DNA of 64,000 bases. It comes from Pseudomonas putida. Its GTDB lineage: Bacteria; Pseudomonadota; Gammaproteobacteria; Pseudomonadales; Pseudomonadaceae. A program made the translations under genes and the position numbers. The stretch is taken from the NCBI RefSeq assembly GCF_001636055.1, contig NZ_CP011789.1, positions 4,402,001 through 4,466,000 on the forward strand, in the 5' to 3' direction. How positions within the stretch are numbered: the stretch's first letter is position 1; each line of letters opens with the position of its first letter. Below, piece after piece: positions 36,436 through 57,166 of the stretch. A model generated the notes under the pieces. The model was not told the DNA's origin, made no database searches, and worked only from the letters and a program-made list of their open reading frames with translations.

Positions 36436-39318
36436 ATGCCTGCCATCAAGGCTGCACGCTACCATGCCGAAACACCGGACGTGACGGTGCTGTCCGGTGC
36501 AGCAGGCGCTACGGTGACGCTGCGCCTGCTGCGCTCCCCACAGGATGGAGCAGACATACCCGCAGCAAAACTGCTGCGTAACCGCACCCATGCAGAAGCA
36601 CTGACCCGCACCGTCCGCCAGTTCGGTGCACGAGCATTGCAAGTATCGGCAGGCGCAACGACGCTGGCCGATGCCACGACGGTCGCCAGCCTCGGCGGCC
36701 GACAGTTGAAGCTGCACACCACCGACGGCGATACCTCACTGTCGCTTGATGATGCCACTGGTCGACCGCTGTGGACCTGCAACGCCCAGGGCACCCACCA
36801 CACGCACACCTATGAAACCCCAGAACAAGGCGGGCGCAAGAGCGCGATCTTCGAGCACCCAGCCGCCGGCATCGCACGTATGCGCGAGCGCCTGGTGTAT
36901 GCCCCAGCCACTGCTGCCGACCGCCAGCGCAACCTGGCAGGTGCCACGCTCAAGCATTTCGACAACGCAGGCCTGACCCACACAGCCTTGCTATCGCTCA
37001 CCAGCAAACCTCTCGAAACCCGGCAACAGTTGTTGCAGCCTCACGCCGAACAACCCGATTGGGCTGGCAGCAGTGAGGGTGATCTGGAAGAGAACATACT
37101 GATCACCGTTAACCGATACAACGCAGTGGGCGATGTGCTGGTACGCACCAACGCAGCCGGGGTCACGAGTTCGAAGACACTGGACGTCAGTGGCGCAGTA
37201 CGCCAGATACATTTGCGCCAGGGTGCCAAGGAGGCCATGGCGCTCGCGGCAGTCACGCGCAGGGCCGATGGCATGGTCATGGCGCAGACGTCTGGCAATG
37301 GCGTGGTCGACCTCTATGGCTACTCGCCCACCAGTCAGCGCCTGATTCAACATCGTACGCAGCGCCCAAGTGACCATGCGCTGGGCTATCTGCTGATCAG
37401 CGACCTGCACTATGGCTACGATCCCGCAGGCAACATCCTCACCCTCGATGACCAAGGTGCCGACCCTCAGTGGCATGACAACCACGAGTCCGACGGCCTG
37501 CGCGAATACGCCTACGACACCCTCTACCGCCTGGTCGAGGCCAGCGGGCGCGAGCGCAGCCCGGTCGGTGCCTACTGGTCGCCCTCGTTCGGAACGTCCG
37601 ACCGCCAGGGCGGCATGGTCTGGACACCTTACAGCGAACGCTACGAATACGACGACGGTGACAACCTGATCACCTTGAGTCACAACGGTGGTGCCGGTCA
37701 GCGCACCCAGCACCTTCGTGTGTCGACCCAGAGCAACCGCGCAATGCCCGAGGGCCACGGGCTGGCACCAGACAACGACTTTCTGCCTGGCGGCCTGCAG
37801 AAACAACTGATCGATGGCCGGGCACTGGCTTGGTTGGCCGATCACCAGTTGGGCCAGGTGTCGCTGGTCAAACGCGCCAACGGAGCGGCGGATGATATCG
37901 AGCAATACCGCTACGCCAATGGCGGCACCCGCCGTCGCAAAATCAGTACGGTGCGCATGGCCAACGCAATCCAGACCACTCTGACGACCTACCTCGATGA
38001 CTGCGAAGTACGCCTGCGCACGCTCGAAGGCCAGCCCCAGGCGCTCAAGCACGTCGTGATCAGCGAAGTCGAGGAGACGCGTTGGATTGAAAATCGCCTG
38101 AGTACCGAGGTTCACCTGCGCTATGGGTTTAGCGACCATCTGGGCAGCAGTGCGGGAGAAACGGACGAGGTGGGAAACATCGTCTCGCGTGAGGAATACG
38201 CCCCCTATGGCGAAACAGTTGGCCTGGATGAGCAAGCAGCGGAAGTCGGCGGATTAACCCAACGTACGTCGCGTCATGCCGGCAAGGAGCTCGATGCCAG
38301 CGGTCTTTACTACTACGGCTGGCGATACTATCAGACGGGGTTGGGCCGATGGCTGAGTGCCGATCCCGGTAGGCTTATTGATGGCCCGAATCTGTATCGG
38401 ACGAATAGAAATAATCCTCTGCGCTTTCGTGACGCTACGGGGATGTCTCCAGCAGAGACCGTTATGACTATAGCCATAGAAATATTTGCCATCTGGCTGC
38501 TTCTGCTGAACATAGCGACGCTTATTACGAACAACCAACCCCTCTACTACCAGGTGAAAGATGCAGAGAGAAACGGAACATCACTGACAGCTCCCTTATG
38601 GAAGCACTGGAGAGAACCGGGTGGCCGCCTCCATGCTGCATCCAGCGGACTCAGGGTGCTTAACATCCTTAATGCGATTACTTTAATGTTCTTGGGCTGG
38701 ATCTCCCCCGATGATTCCTCCGCGCGATATTTAACCATGTTTGGCGCCATCACATCGGTCGGAACCCAAAATCTTGCACAATATCGGGTGTTTATGAAAC
38801 AACGTACAGCTGAACAAATTCGCCGTGCTCAGTTGGAATCTGAAGAGGCTCCCCCGTTCAGAAATGATGCTCAATCACCCGATAATCAAAACTCCGCGGG
38901 CGGCGAAAACTGTGTTCACCAATACGCCCCTAGCAGACCACACTCTCCCAGACTTGGGGAACAGCGCCCGGATACGCACGACGCTATAGAGAGGGTCGCC
39001 TTGCCCGCTCCATCGGCACATACCAACGCAGGAGAGGACTTCTCTGCACCGCAGCACCTCGCCATCAATATTGACGACCCAGATACAAATGATACTCAAC
39101 AAGTACCGACGCTAGCTCGCACGCACAGCACATCGAGCGAAGAGAATACTCTCAACCTGGAGACACTGTTTCCTGACACCTCCGACGATGATTCAAACTC
39201 CAGCCGGCGCTCAAGCCTATCAAGTAACTCTTCGACGCTGTCAAGTAACTCTTCGACGGTAAGAAAAAACATGGGCGAACCCAAACGTAGAAAGAGCATC
39301 AACAAAGTACCGCGTTAA
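36436..39318 (+). CDS. TccC-type RHS-repeat toxin with a distinct C-terminal domain
   Basis: A 960-aa protein. Residues about 60-668 resemble insecticidal Tc toxin component C (TccC): LRDLHYGYDP-type YD repeats (LHYGYDPAGNIL, YEYDDGDNLITL), the shell-closing YGFSDHLGSS and EEYAPYGETV, and the RHS core GLYYYGWRYYQTGLGRWLSA. The autoprotease Asp residues appear present (SADPG, FRDATG), so cleavage near Met670 is expected. Residues 670-960 are the variable toxin part: two to three hydrophobic segments (AIEIFAIWLLLLNIATLI; LNILNAITLMFLGWI), then a Ser/Asn-rich region, ending basic (EPKRRKSINKVPR). This part is visibly AT-richer. No TcA or TcB gene and no obvious immunity gene lies next to it. Confidence 0.93.
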   Translation: MPAIKAARYHAETPDVTVLSGAAGATVTLRLLRSPQDGADIPAAKLLRNRTHAEALTRTVRQFGARALQVSAGATTLADATTVASLGGRQLKLHTTDGDTSLSLDDATGRPLWTCNAQGTHHTHTYETPEQGGRKSAIFEHPAAGIARMRERLVYAPATAADRQRNLAGATLKHFDNAGLTHTALLSLTSKPLETRQQLLQPHAEQPDWAGSSEGDLEENILITVNRYNAVGDVLVRTNAAGVTSSKTLDVSGAVRQIHLRQGAKEAMALAAVTRRADGMVMAQTSGNGVVDLYGYSPTSQRLIQHRTQRPSDHALGYLLISDLHYGYDPAGNILTLDDQGADPQWHDNHESDGLREYAYDTLYRLVEASGRERSPVGAYWSPSFGTSDRQGGMVWTPYSERYEYDDGDNLITLSHNGGAGQRTQHLRVSTQSNRAMPEGHGLAPDNDFLPGGLQKQLIDGRALAWLADHQLGQVSLVKRANGAADDIEQYRYANGGTRRRKISTVRMANAIQTTLTTYLDDCEVRLRTLEGQPQALKHVVISEVEETRWIENRLSTEVHLRYGFSDHLGSSAGETDEVGNIVSREEYAPYGETVGLDEQAAEVGGLTQRTSRHAGKELDASGLYYYGWRYYQTGLGRWLSADPGRLIDGPNLYRTNRNNPLRFRDATGMSPAETVMTIAIEIFAIWLLLLNIATLITNNQPLYYQVKDAERNGTSLTAPLWKHWREPGGRLHAASSGLRVLNILNAITLMFLGWISPDDSSARYLTMFGAITSVGTQNLAQYRVFMKQRTAEQIRRAQLESEEAPPFRNDAQSPDNQNSAGGENCVHQYAPSRPHSPRLGEQRPDTHDAIERVALPAPSAHTNAGEDFSAPQHLAINIDDPDTNDTQQVPTLARTHSTSSEENTLNLETLFPDTSDDDSNSSRRSSLSSNSSTLSSNSSTVRKNMGEPKRRKSINKVPR
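39220..39258 (+). repeat. Two 18-nt direct repeats in the toxin tail
   Basis: The sequence tcaagtaactcttcgacg occurs at 39220-39237 and 39241-39258, a 21-nt period. It encodes the repeated heptad SSNSST(L/V). Recent tandem duplication by slippage is likely. Confidence 0.9.
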
Positions 39319-39323
39319 ATACA

Positions 39324-39362
39324 GCACGACACCAGCGCGGCTTGCCCGCGCTGGTGTCGTGC
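39324..39362. terminator. Strong bidirectional hairpin between the toxin gene and pvdL
   Basis: A 17-bp perfect stem (39324-39340 with 39346-39362) and a CTTGC loop sit between two convergent genes, 5 bp after the toxin stop and 3 bp before the pvdL stop. It shares the cttgcccgcg core of the REP-like hairpins at 16251 and 56393. Confidence 0.85.
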
Positions 39363-39365
39363 CTG

Positions 39366-52319
<12,954 letters not shown>

Positions 52320-52421
52320 GGAGTGTTCCTGCCAGTGTCTGGGTAAGTCGGGCCGGAGCCGGGCCAGGTGCGCAAGGCACGTCGGGCGGGCGGCAGTCGG
52401 CGGCCGGATGTACACAGGGGA

Positions 52422-52445
52422 ACGGATGGGCCGGAGAAATAATTA
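52422..52445 (-). promoter_or_regulatory. Candidate PvdS (iron-starvation) promoter of pvdL
   Basis: On the minus strand the sequence reads TAATT-N16-CGT, one mismatch from the TAAAT-N16-CGT box of PvdS promoters. It is about 100 bp before the pvdL start, a fitting distance. The single mismatch in the -35 element keeps confidence moderate. Confidence 0.6.
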
Positions 52446-52541
52446 GAAACGTCGCGGGCCTGCGAACGACGTTCACACAGGGGCCATGGAGGGGGTGCAG
52501 CTTAGACCACAATCGAATAGAGACTCACTTACTTCTGTATT

Positions 52542-52560
52542 TGACAATCATTATCATTCT
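52542..52560 (+). promoter_or_regulatory. Fur box before pvdS
   Basis: tgacaatcattatcattct; the complement reads aatgat-aatgat-tgtca, matching three Fur hexamer units (consensus GATAAT repeats). It lies about 80 bp before the pvdS start, so pvdS should be repressed by Fur-Fe(II) when iron is plentiful. Confidence 0.9.
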
Positions 52561-52636
52561 GAATAGTTTGTCGCACGTTGTAGGAAGCATGACTAATCGG
52601 TGTGCTCCCTTTCCTCACAGAGACAAGGTGATTTCC

Positions 52637-53170
52637 ATGGCGGAACAACTATCCACAAGTAAGTGCGATTCACCATTACTCCAGGCGTTCGTCGACAATC
52701 GCAGCATCCTCGTCAAGATTGCCGCCCGTATCACGGGCTGTCGGTCGCGCGCCGAGGATGTGGTGCAGGATGCCTTCTTCCGGCTCGGTTCCGCGCCGCA
52801 GATCACGTCATCGTTCAAGGCCCAGCTCAGCTACCTGTTCCAGATCGTGCGCAACCTGGCCATCGACCACTACCGCAAGCAGGCGATGGAGCTGAAGTAC
52901 TCGGGCAGCGAGGAAGAAGGCATGAACGTGGTGATCCAGAATGCCTCGCCAGAAGCCACCCACATCAACCTGGCGACCCTCGAGCACATCGCCGAAGCGC
53001 TCAACGAGCTGCCCCAGCGCACTCGCTACGCGTTCGAGATGTACCGCCTGCACGGCGTGCCGCAAAAAGACATCGCCAAGGAGCTCGGGGTCTCACCAAC
53101 GCTGGTCAACTTCATGATCCGCGACGCGCTGATCCACTGCCGCAAGAACAGCCGCCAGGCCGAGGGCTGA
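52637..53170 (+). CDS. pvdS: ECF sigma factor PvdS (PfrI type)
   Basis: A 177-aa ECF sigma factor of the iron-starvation group that directs RNA polymerase to pyoverdine genes. Sigma-2 region: SRAEDVVQDAFFRLG and SYLFQIVRNLAIDHYRKQA. Sigma-4 region: LPQRTRYAFEMYRLHGVPQKDIAKELGVSPTLVNFMIRDAL, which holds the helix-turn-helix. ATG 52637 (MAEQLSTSK) has AAGGTG as ribosome site and a Fur box about 80 bp upstream. The anti-sigma FpvR is expected elsewhere. It is divergent from its target pvdL. Confidence 0.96.
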   Translation: MAEQLSTSKCDSPLLQAFVDNRSILVKIAARITGCRSRAEDVVQDAFFRLGSAPQITSSFKAQLSYLFQIVRNLAIDHYRKQAMELKYSGSEEEGMNVVIQNASPEATHINLATLEHIAEALNELPQRTRYAFEMYRLHGVPQKDIAKELGVSPTLVNFMIRDALIHCRKNSRQAEG

Positions 53171-53218
53171 CCGCCTCACAGGTATCGCGCGCACCGCACG
53201 GCACCTGTCAGCGTGATC

Positions 53219-53235
53219 GGGCCGCACAGCGGCCC
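53219..53235. terminator. Short GC hairpin between convergent pvdS and acetyltransferase
   Basis: A 7-bp stem (gggccgc / gcggccc) with an ACA loop lies in the 80-bp gap between convergent stops. A second weak pair (acaggt / acctgt) lies upstream. There is no T-run; a terminator role is plausible only from position. Confidence 0.45.
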
Positions 53236-53250
53236 ACGCCCTGCGCGCCG

Positions 53251-54279
53251 CTAGACCAGCGTGCAACGATCGAAGAAACGCTCACGCCCCAGGATCATCA
53301 GCGCCGCCCGCTTGTGCGGGAAATCGAACTCTTTGTCGCAGTGGAAGCACTGATCGTGCATGTAGCCGATCATCTTGCCGTTGTCGGCGCGCGGCTCGGC
53401 GACGACGCGCTGGGTGCGCGGGTCGTCGAGGAACAGGTAGTGCACCAGCGCCGACATCCAGCTCGCCACCTTGTGCGGGCCACGGTGCGCCTGTTCGCCC
53501 ACGAGCATATGGATACCGCGGTCGTAGTCGTCGGCCGGATAGAACGGCGCGATGCGGTCTTCCTTGGCCCAGTAGGCTTCGAAGTAGGCGAACGGCTCAT
53601 CGTCGAAACAGCCGATGAGTGTCAGGGTGTGCGGGTCTGCCTCGAGCTTGCTCAGGTATTCGCGGTGCTGCTCCAGGCTGCCCTGCTCCTGCCAGAAGTG
53701 CGCGACACGGGGCTCGTTCTGCCAACGGTTGAAACGCGCCAGGTCCTGCTCGACTTCCAGAGTGCGTAGCGACACCCACGCCCCCAGGCGCGCATCGAAA
53801 CGGCGATACACCTCGCCCCGGGGTTTGGGGGCGCGGCGTGGATGGCGCTTGCCGTTGCTGATCTGCATCTGCTGCGGGTAGACACCGCTCTGTACCTCGC
53901 CAAGCCAGGGCTGCGGCAACTGCCAGAACAGCGCTCGCTCGCAGATCAACACGTGCGCTTGCTCGCTGGCTACCAGCAGGCCGCTCGCCAGCAACGTCGG
54001 CACCCACGCTGGCGCCTCCGGCAAATGCCAGGCCAGGCGCTGGCAGGCAGGATCGCGCGACAGCAGCCAGTAGCAGGCAGCCCACAGGGCCTGGACGCCG
54101 CGATCCGGGCAGACGGTTTCCAGGTGAACCTGCACAGGGTCGGCGGGAACCAGGCGTACCTGGATCAGCGGGCGCCCCTCCAGGGTCAGACTCAACCGGG
54201 AACCGGTCTCGTCGCCTTGCAGGCTGTGCCATCGAGGAAGGGAAAGCGGCGTCGAAGCAGCGTCGAAAGGCATGGTCAT
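53251..54279 (-). CDS. Siderophore-type GNAT acetyltransferase (IucB/PvdY-like)
   Basis: A 342-aa protein. Residues about 175-330 form the IucB/RhbD/AlcB-type acyltransferase domain (FNRWQNEPRVAHFWQEQGSL, then CFDDEPFAYFEAYWAKEDR, then VGEQAHRGPHKVASWMSALV). Family members acylate hydroxylated amines of siderophores; here the likely job is acetylation or acylation of hydroxyornithine for pyoverdine. The N-terminal half is less conserved. A perfect PvdS box lies 38 bp upstream, which ties it to pyoverdine control. An alternative ATG is at 54273; 54279 was kept as the first of the pair. Confidence 0.87.
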   Translation of the reverse strand: MTMPFDAASTPLSLPRWHSLQGDETGSRLSLTLEGRPLIQVRLVPADPVQVHLETVCPDRGVQALWAACYWLLSRDPACQRLAWHLPEAPAWVPTLLASGLLVASEQAHVLICERALFWQLPQPWLGEVQSGVYPQQMQISNGKRHPRRAPKPRGEVYRRFDARLGAWVSLRTLEVEQDLARFNRWQNEPRVAHFWQEQGSLEQHREYLSKLEADPHTLTLIGCFDDEPFAYFEAYWAKEDRIAPFYPADDYDRGIHMLVGEQAHRGPHKVASWMSALVHYLFLDDPRTQRVVAEPRADNGKMIGYMHDQCFHCDKEFDFPHKRAALMILGRERFFDRCTLV

Positions 54280-54316
54280 GGCTCACGGAAAAATGGAATC
54301 ACACTCAAGTGTCTGA

Positions 54317-54340
54317 ACGTGATCGCAGCCCGCGAATTTA
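54317..54340 (-). promoter_or_regulatory. PvdS-dependent promoter before the acetyltransferase
   Basis: A perfect TAAAT-N16-CGT on the minus strand (TAAAT at 54340-54336, CGT at 54319-54317). It overlaps the last codon of the upstream substrate-binding gene and lies 38-61 bp before the acetyltransferase start. Confidence 0.85.
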
Positions 54341-55147
54341 ATTGTTCGGCGTTTGCACGGTGATCCGATAAGGGGCGAAAAGCGCTGCCAGCTCACCGCT
54401 GTCGCGCAGGCGCTGCATCAACTGGGTGAAGACTTCAGCGCGGATCGGCGCACCAGGACGCAGCAGCGCGTAGTGATGGTAGACCTGATCGACCCGATCC
54501 GAGGCCAGCAGCTCGCTGCCCTTGGCCGGGTTGCGCTTGAGGTAGTCACTCAGGTACGAGCGGGTCACCAGGGCAATGTCCGCACGCTCGCGTTGCACCA
54601 TCGACAGGTTGCTGTCGTGGGAATAGGAGAGGATGGCCCGGAAGGTCTTCTTCAGGTATTCAGGGTCGGGATTGAAATCGGCAAACGCGTAGTGATAGCC
54701 ATTGAACAACGCCAGGCGCTTGCCTTTGAGGTCATCGAAATAATGCTGGTCACGCCCTGCCTGACGATGGGCGACGAAGATCTCGGCATCTTCCAGGCCC
54801 ATGTCGACTACCGTGTGCGGGATCTGCTGCCAACCCCATTGCGGGTTCTCGAAGATCGCCATGTCGGTGCGACCCTGCTGGAAATCACCAAAACGACGCG
54901 GGATCGAGGTCGGCACCAGAACGAAACGGTAACCGGCCTGGAGCTGGTTCAGTGCCTCGGCGAGCTGCGGCAACAGCCCCGTATCGGCCCCCTGCTCCGG
55001 ACGCACCGTATAAGGCGGGAAATGCGCGGCCCCGATCCGCACCTCCACCATTTCGGCGGCACGGGCCGAGCCCGCCAGCCACAGTGCAGCGAGCATCATC
55101 AGGGATGACAGGGCCTTGAGGGCGGGCAGTGGCGTCAAGTGAGGCAC
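54338..55147 (-). CDS. Periplasmic solute-binding protein, family 3 type
   Basis: A 269-aa exported protein (signal MPHLTPLPALKALSSLMMLAALWLAGSARA, then AEMVEVRIGAAHFPPYTV). The fold resembles SBP_bac_3 amino-acid receptors: TGLLPQLAEALNQLQAGYRF, QQGRTDMAIFENPQWGW, and DLKGKRLALFNGYHYAF. There is no permease or ATPase next to it, so it may be an orphan receptor or a signalling-type SBP; the ligand cannot be told. The downstream acetyltransferase has its own promoter. A MITE-like element lies 129 bp upstream. Confidence 0.85.
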   Translation of the reverse strand: MPHLTPLPALKALSSLMMLAALWLAGSARAAEMVEVRIGAAHFPPYTVRPEQGADTGLLPQLAEALNQLQAGYRFVLVPTSIPRRFGDFQQGRTDMAIFENPQWGWQQIPHTVVDMGLEDAEIFVAHRQAGRDQHYFDDLKGKRLALFNGYHYAFADFNPDPEYLKKTFRAILSYSHDSNLSMVQRERADIALVTRSYLSDYLKRNPAKGSELLASDRVDQVYHHYALLRPGAPIRAEVFTQLMQRLRDSGELAALFAPYRITVQTPNN

Positions 55148-55275
55148 TCAAATCACGGGCGTGGACCTTGATGCGCCTAAGCTAGGCGTTTTCCTGTCAG
55201 GGCACAACCGCTGGTTATGCCAAAATAGCGGCATTCTGCCAGGGGATGCCGTAAGGGTTCTGGATTGGCTACGCT

Positions 55276-55421
55276 CTAGGGTCTGTCTGAAATGTGTCTG
55301 CGCGAAGGCCAGACAAGGCGAAACGGGGGGAGGAAGCGGAGTGTACTGGAGTACATGAGCATTCCGAGCCCCGTTTCAACGCAGTATGGGCGAGTGCAGA
55401 TACATTTCAGACAGACCCTAG
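55276..55421. mobile_element. MITE-like 138-bp palindrome with CTAG target duplications
   Basis: CTAG at 55276-55279 and 55418-55421 flank a 138-bp element. Its ends are a perfect 16-bp inverted repeat (ggtctgtctgaaatgt, 55280-55295, and its complement 55402-55417). The whole element is an imperfect palindrome: after the ends, tctgc, gaaacgggg and ggaa recur at mirrored positions, and it closes on tgtact-gg-agtaca. It encodes nothing. A 4-bp YTAR duplication is typical of IS5-group transposition, so a non-autonomous IS5-type element is my inference. It fills much of the 337-bp gap 55148-55484. Confidence 0.82.
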
Positions 55422-55484
55422 GGGCCCGCGGCCCTGGCCCATGCCTAACGCCGCGGACCACAGCGTCTTGCAAGGGAGCCTGGT

Positions 55485-56024
55485 ATGGGCCATTGGCTGG
55501 TCATCGACCTGGAAGCTACGACCGACGACGGTGGCTGGCCGGTCACCGAGATGGAAATCATTGAAATCGGCGCAAGCCTGGTCACCCGCGAAGGCCGCGA
55601 GGTCGATCACTTCCAGCGCTTCGTCAAGCCGCGGCGGCGTCCGCAGTTGACACCGTTCTGCCGCGAGCTGACGCACATCGGCCAGGCCAGTATCGACAGC
55701 GCCGCACCGTTCGCCGAAATCTGGGCGCAGTTCGAGCGCTGGCTCGGTCATCACCAGGCGCAGTTGCAGGCCTGGGTCAGTTGGGGCGACTACGACCGCC
55801 AGCAGTTGTTGCAGGAATGGCAGCAGCATCAGGTCAGCAGCCTGCTGGCGCAGTTGCCGCACATCAACCTCAAGCAGCGCTTTGCCAAGGCCCGCCACCT
55901 GCAGCGCCCCACCGGCCTGAACGGTGCGCTGCAACTGGCGGGCATGCAGTTCGTCGGCCAGCAGCACCGGGCGCTGGAGGATGCACGCAATACCGCGCGG
56001 TTGCTGCCCTTGAGCCTCACCTGA
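55485..56024 (+). CDS. DEDDh 3'-5' exonuclease, ERI1/KapD type
   Basis: A 179-aa exonuclease of the DnaQ-like superfamily. Exo I: DLEAT (residues ~8-12, after GHWLVI). Exo [12 protein letters not shown]. Exo [17 protein letters not shown], giving the D-E-D-D plus His set. No polymerase domain, so it is a free-standing exonuclease; the closest pattern is the ERI1/KapD group acting on RNA or DNA ends. AAGGGAG precedes ATG 55485. It stands alone between the MITE-like element and ppnP. Confidence 0.9.
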   Translation: MGHWLVIDLEATTDDGGWPVTEMEIIEIGASLVTREGREVDHFQRFVKPRRRPQLTPFCRELTHIGQASIDSAAPFAEIWAQFERWLGHHQAQLQAWVSWGDYDRQQLLQEWQQHQVSSLLAQLPHINLKQRFAKARHLQRPTGLNGALQLAGMQFVGQQHRALEDARNTARLLPLSLT

Positions 56025-56098
56025 AAGCAGATGACGACCGCGCAGGGCTTGGGCATACTGGCCAGCCTTTTTTCAGCCCTTCTGTTCAGGAGTCGCCC

Positions 56099-56383
56099 AT
56101 GTTCCAGGTCAACGAGTACTTCAACGGCACCGTCAAGTCGATCGCCTTCGCAGGCGAAGAAGGTCCGGCCACCGTGGGCGTGATGGCCCCGGGCGAATAC
56201 GAGTTCGGCACCGCCAAGCGCGAGATCATGCACGTGGTCTCCGGCGCCCTGATCGTCAAGCTGCCAGGCAGCGACAACTGGGAAACCTTCAACGCCGGCG
56301 ACAAGTTCAATGTGCCTGCCGACAGCAAGTTCCAGCTGCAGGTCAAGGTCGATACCGCCTACCTGTGCGAGTATCGCGACTAA
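56099..56383 (+). CDS. ppnP: Pyrimidine/purine nucleoside phosphorylase PpnP
   Basis: A 94-aa cupin-like protein (formerly YaiE/DUF1255) that phosphorolyses several nucleosides in E. coli. It opens [17 protein letters not shown] and carries [34 protein letters not shown] and [17 protein letters not shown], all family hallmarks. Length is normal. CAGGAG lies eight bases before ATG 56099. A 10-bp REP-like hairpin follows its stop by 9 bp. It faces the convergent hydrolase gene. Confidence 0.93.
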   Translation: MFQVNEYFNGTVKSIAFAGEEGPATVGVMAPGEYEFGTAKREIMHVVSGALIVKLPGSDNWETFNAGDKFNVPADSKFQLQVKVDTAYLCEYRD

Positions 56384-56392
56384 GCATCAGGC

Positions 56393-56416
56393 TCTTCGCG
56401 GGCTTGCCCGCGAAGA
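56393..56416. terminator. REP-like hairpin between convergent ppnP and hydrolase
   Basis: A 10-bp perfect stem (tcttcgcggg / cccgcgaaga) with a CTTG loop. The ttcgcggg-cttg-cccgcgaa core is the common P. putida REP form. It sits exactly between two convergent stops. Confidence 0.85.
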
Positions 56417-56424
56417 ATCCAGCG

Positions 56425-57117
56425 CTAACCCTTCAGAAACCCCGCCACCTTCTCAGCCGCCGCCTGCAGATGCTGCTCATGGCTGAACCCTGAAGCTTTC
56501 AGCGGCTTCAGATCATGATCCCCCGCCACCAGCCAGTTCACCTCGATTGCCGGTGACAGCGCATATCGCTCAACCGCCTCCCGATTCCCCAGCGCATCCC
56601 GCTCGCCCTGCACGATGAGCGTCGGAGTCTTCAGCTCGGCCAGATGCTCGACCCGCGGCTTCTCCGGCTTGCCCACGGCATAGAACGGATACCCAAGGCA
56701 CACCAGCGCATCCACCTGCAGCTCATCGGCCAGCAAACTGGCCATGCGCCCGCCCATCGACTTGCCGCCAATGGCCAAGGTGCCCGTGACCAATGGTCGC
56801 ACCTGCCCATACACCTCGCGCCAGCACTCGAGCAGCACCTTCTGCGGATTGGGCGGACGCTTCCCGCCGTTTATCCGGCGCTCGGCCATGTAGGGAAATT
56901 CGAAGCGGATCACCCCGACCCCAAGCCCCGCCAGCCTTTGCGCGATCTCGTCCATGAACGCGCTGTCCATCGGCGCACCGGCGCCGTGGGCCAGGATCAG
57001 GCTGCAGGAACGCCCCTGATCGCCCCGGATTTGCGGAGGATCGACGCGCAAGCCTGGGACATTTCCCACTTGGGCCCATTGATCCCCGTCAATACCGGCA
57101 CATTGCCCATCTTTCAT
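56425..57117 (-). CDS. Alpha/beta-hydrolase, KANL3/Tex30-type family
   Basis: A 230-aa cytoplasmic hydrolase. The oxyanion region is [16 protein letters not shown], the nucleophile elbow [11 protein letters not shown] (GxSxG), the acid in [10 protein letters not shown] and the His in AGDHDLKPL. The substrate is unknown; the family is often annotated as dienelactone-hydrolase-like or Tex30-like. I chose ATG 57117 because GAGG lies five bases upstream. Only 49 bp separate it from the divergent ccoN start, and the ANR-type box of ccoN lies inside its codons 9-13. Confidence 0.87.
   Translation of the reverse strand: MKDGQCAGIDGDQWAQVGNVPGLRVDPPQIRGDQGRSCSLILAHGAGAPMDSAFMDEIAQRLAGLGVGVIRFEFPYMAERRINGGKRPPNPQKVLLECWREVYGQVRPLVTGTLAIGGKSMGGRMASLLADELQVDALVCLGYPFYAVGKPEKPRVEHLAELKTPTLIVQGERDALGNREAVERYALSPAIEVNWLVAGDHDLKPLKASGFSHEQHLQAAAEKVAGFLKG
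57079..57092. promoter_or_regulatory. ANR/FNR-type box for the first cco operon
   Basis: TTGATCCCCGTCAA matches the ANR consensus TTGAT-N4-ATCAA at 9 of 10 positions. It lies 75-88 bp before the ccoN ATG, inside the divergent hydrolase coding sequence. A TATAAC -10 candidate is at 57142-57147. Confidence 0.78.
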
Positions 57118-57166
57118 GCTTGCCTCGCTGTTTAGCCTGCCTATAACCGTGGATGGGAACCCATAC

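Larger units (their letters stand above)
52320..52636. promoter_or_regulatory. Divergent pvdL-pvdS control region
   Basis: A 317-bp region with no gene. It contains a PvdS-type promoter for pvdL (52422-52445, minus) and a Fur box for pvdS (52542-52560). The short sequence between them is AT-rich on the pvdS side. Nothing else is apparent. Confidence 0.75.

Noticed and set aside
52320..52415. Longer pvdL N-terminus starting at 52415
   Set aside because: The added 32 residues ([11 protein letters not shown]...) are unlike PvdL; ATG 52319 has a ribosome site and gives the known MMDAFELP start.
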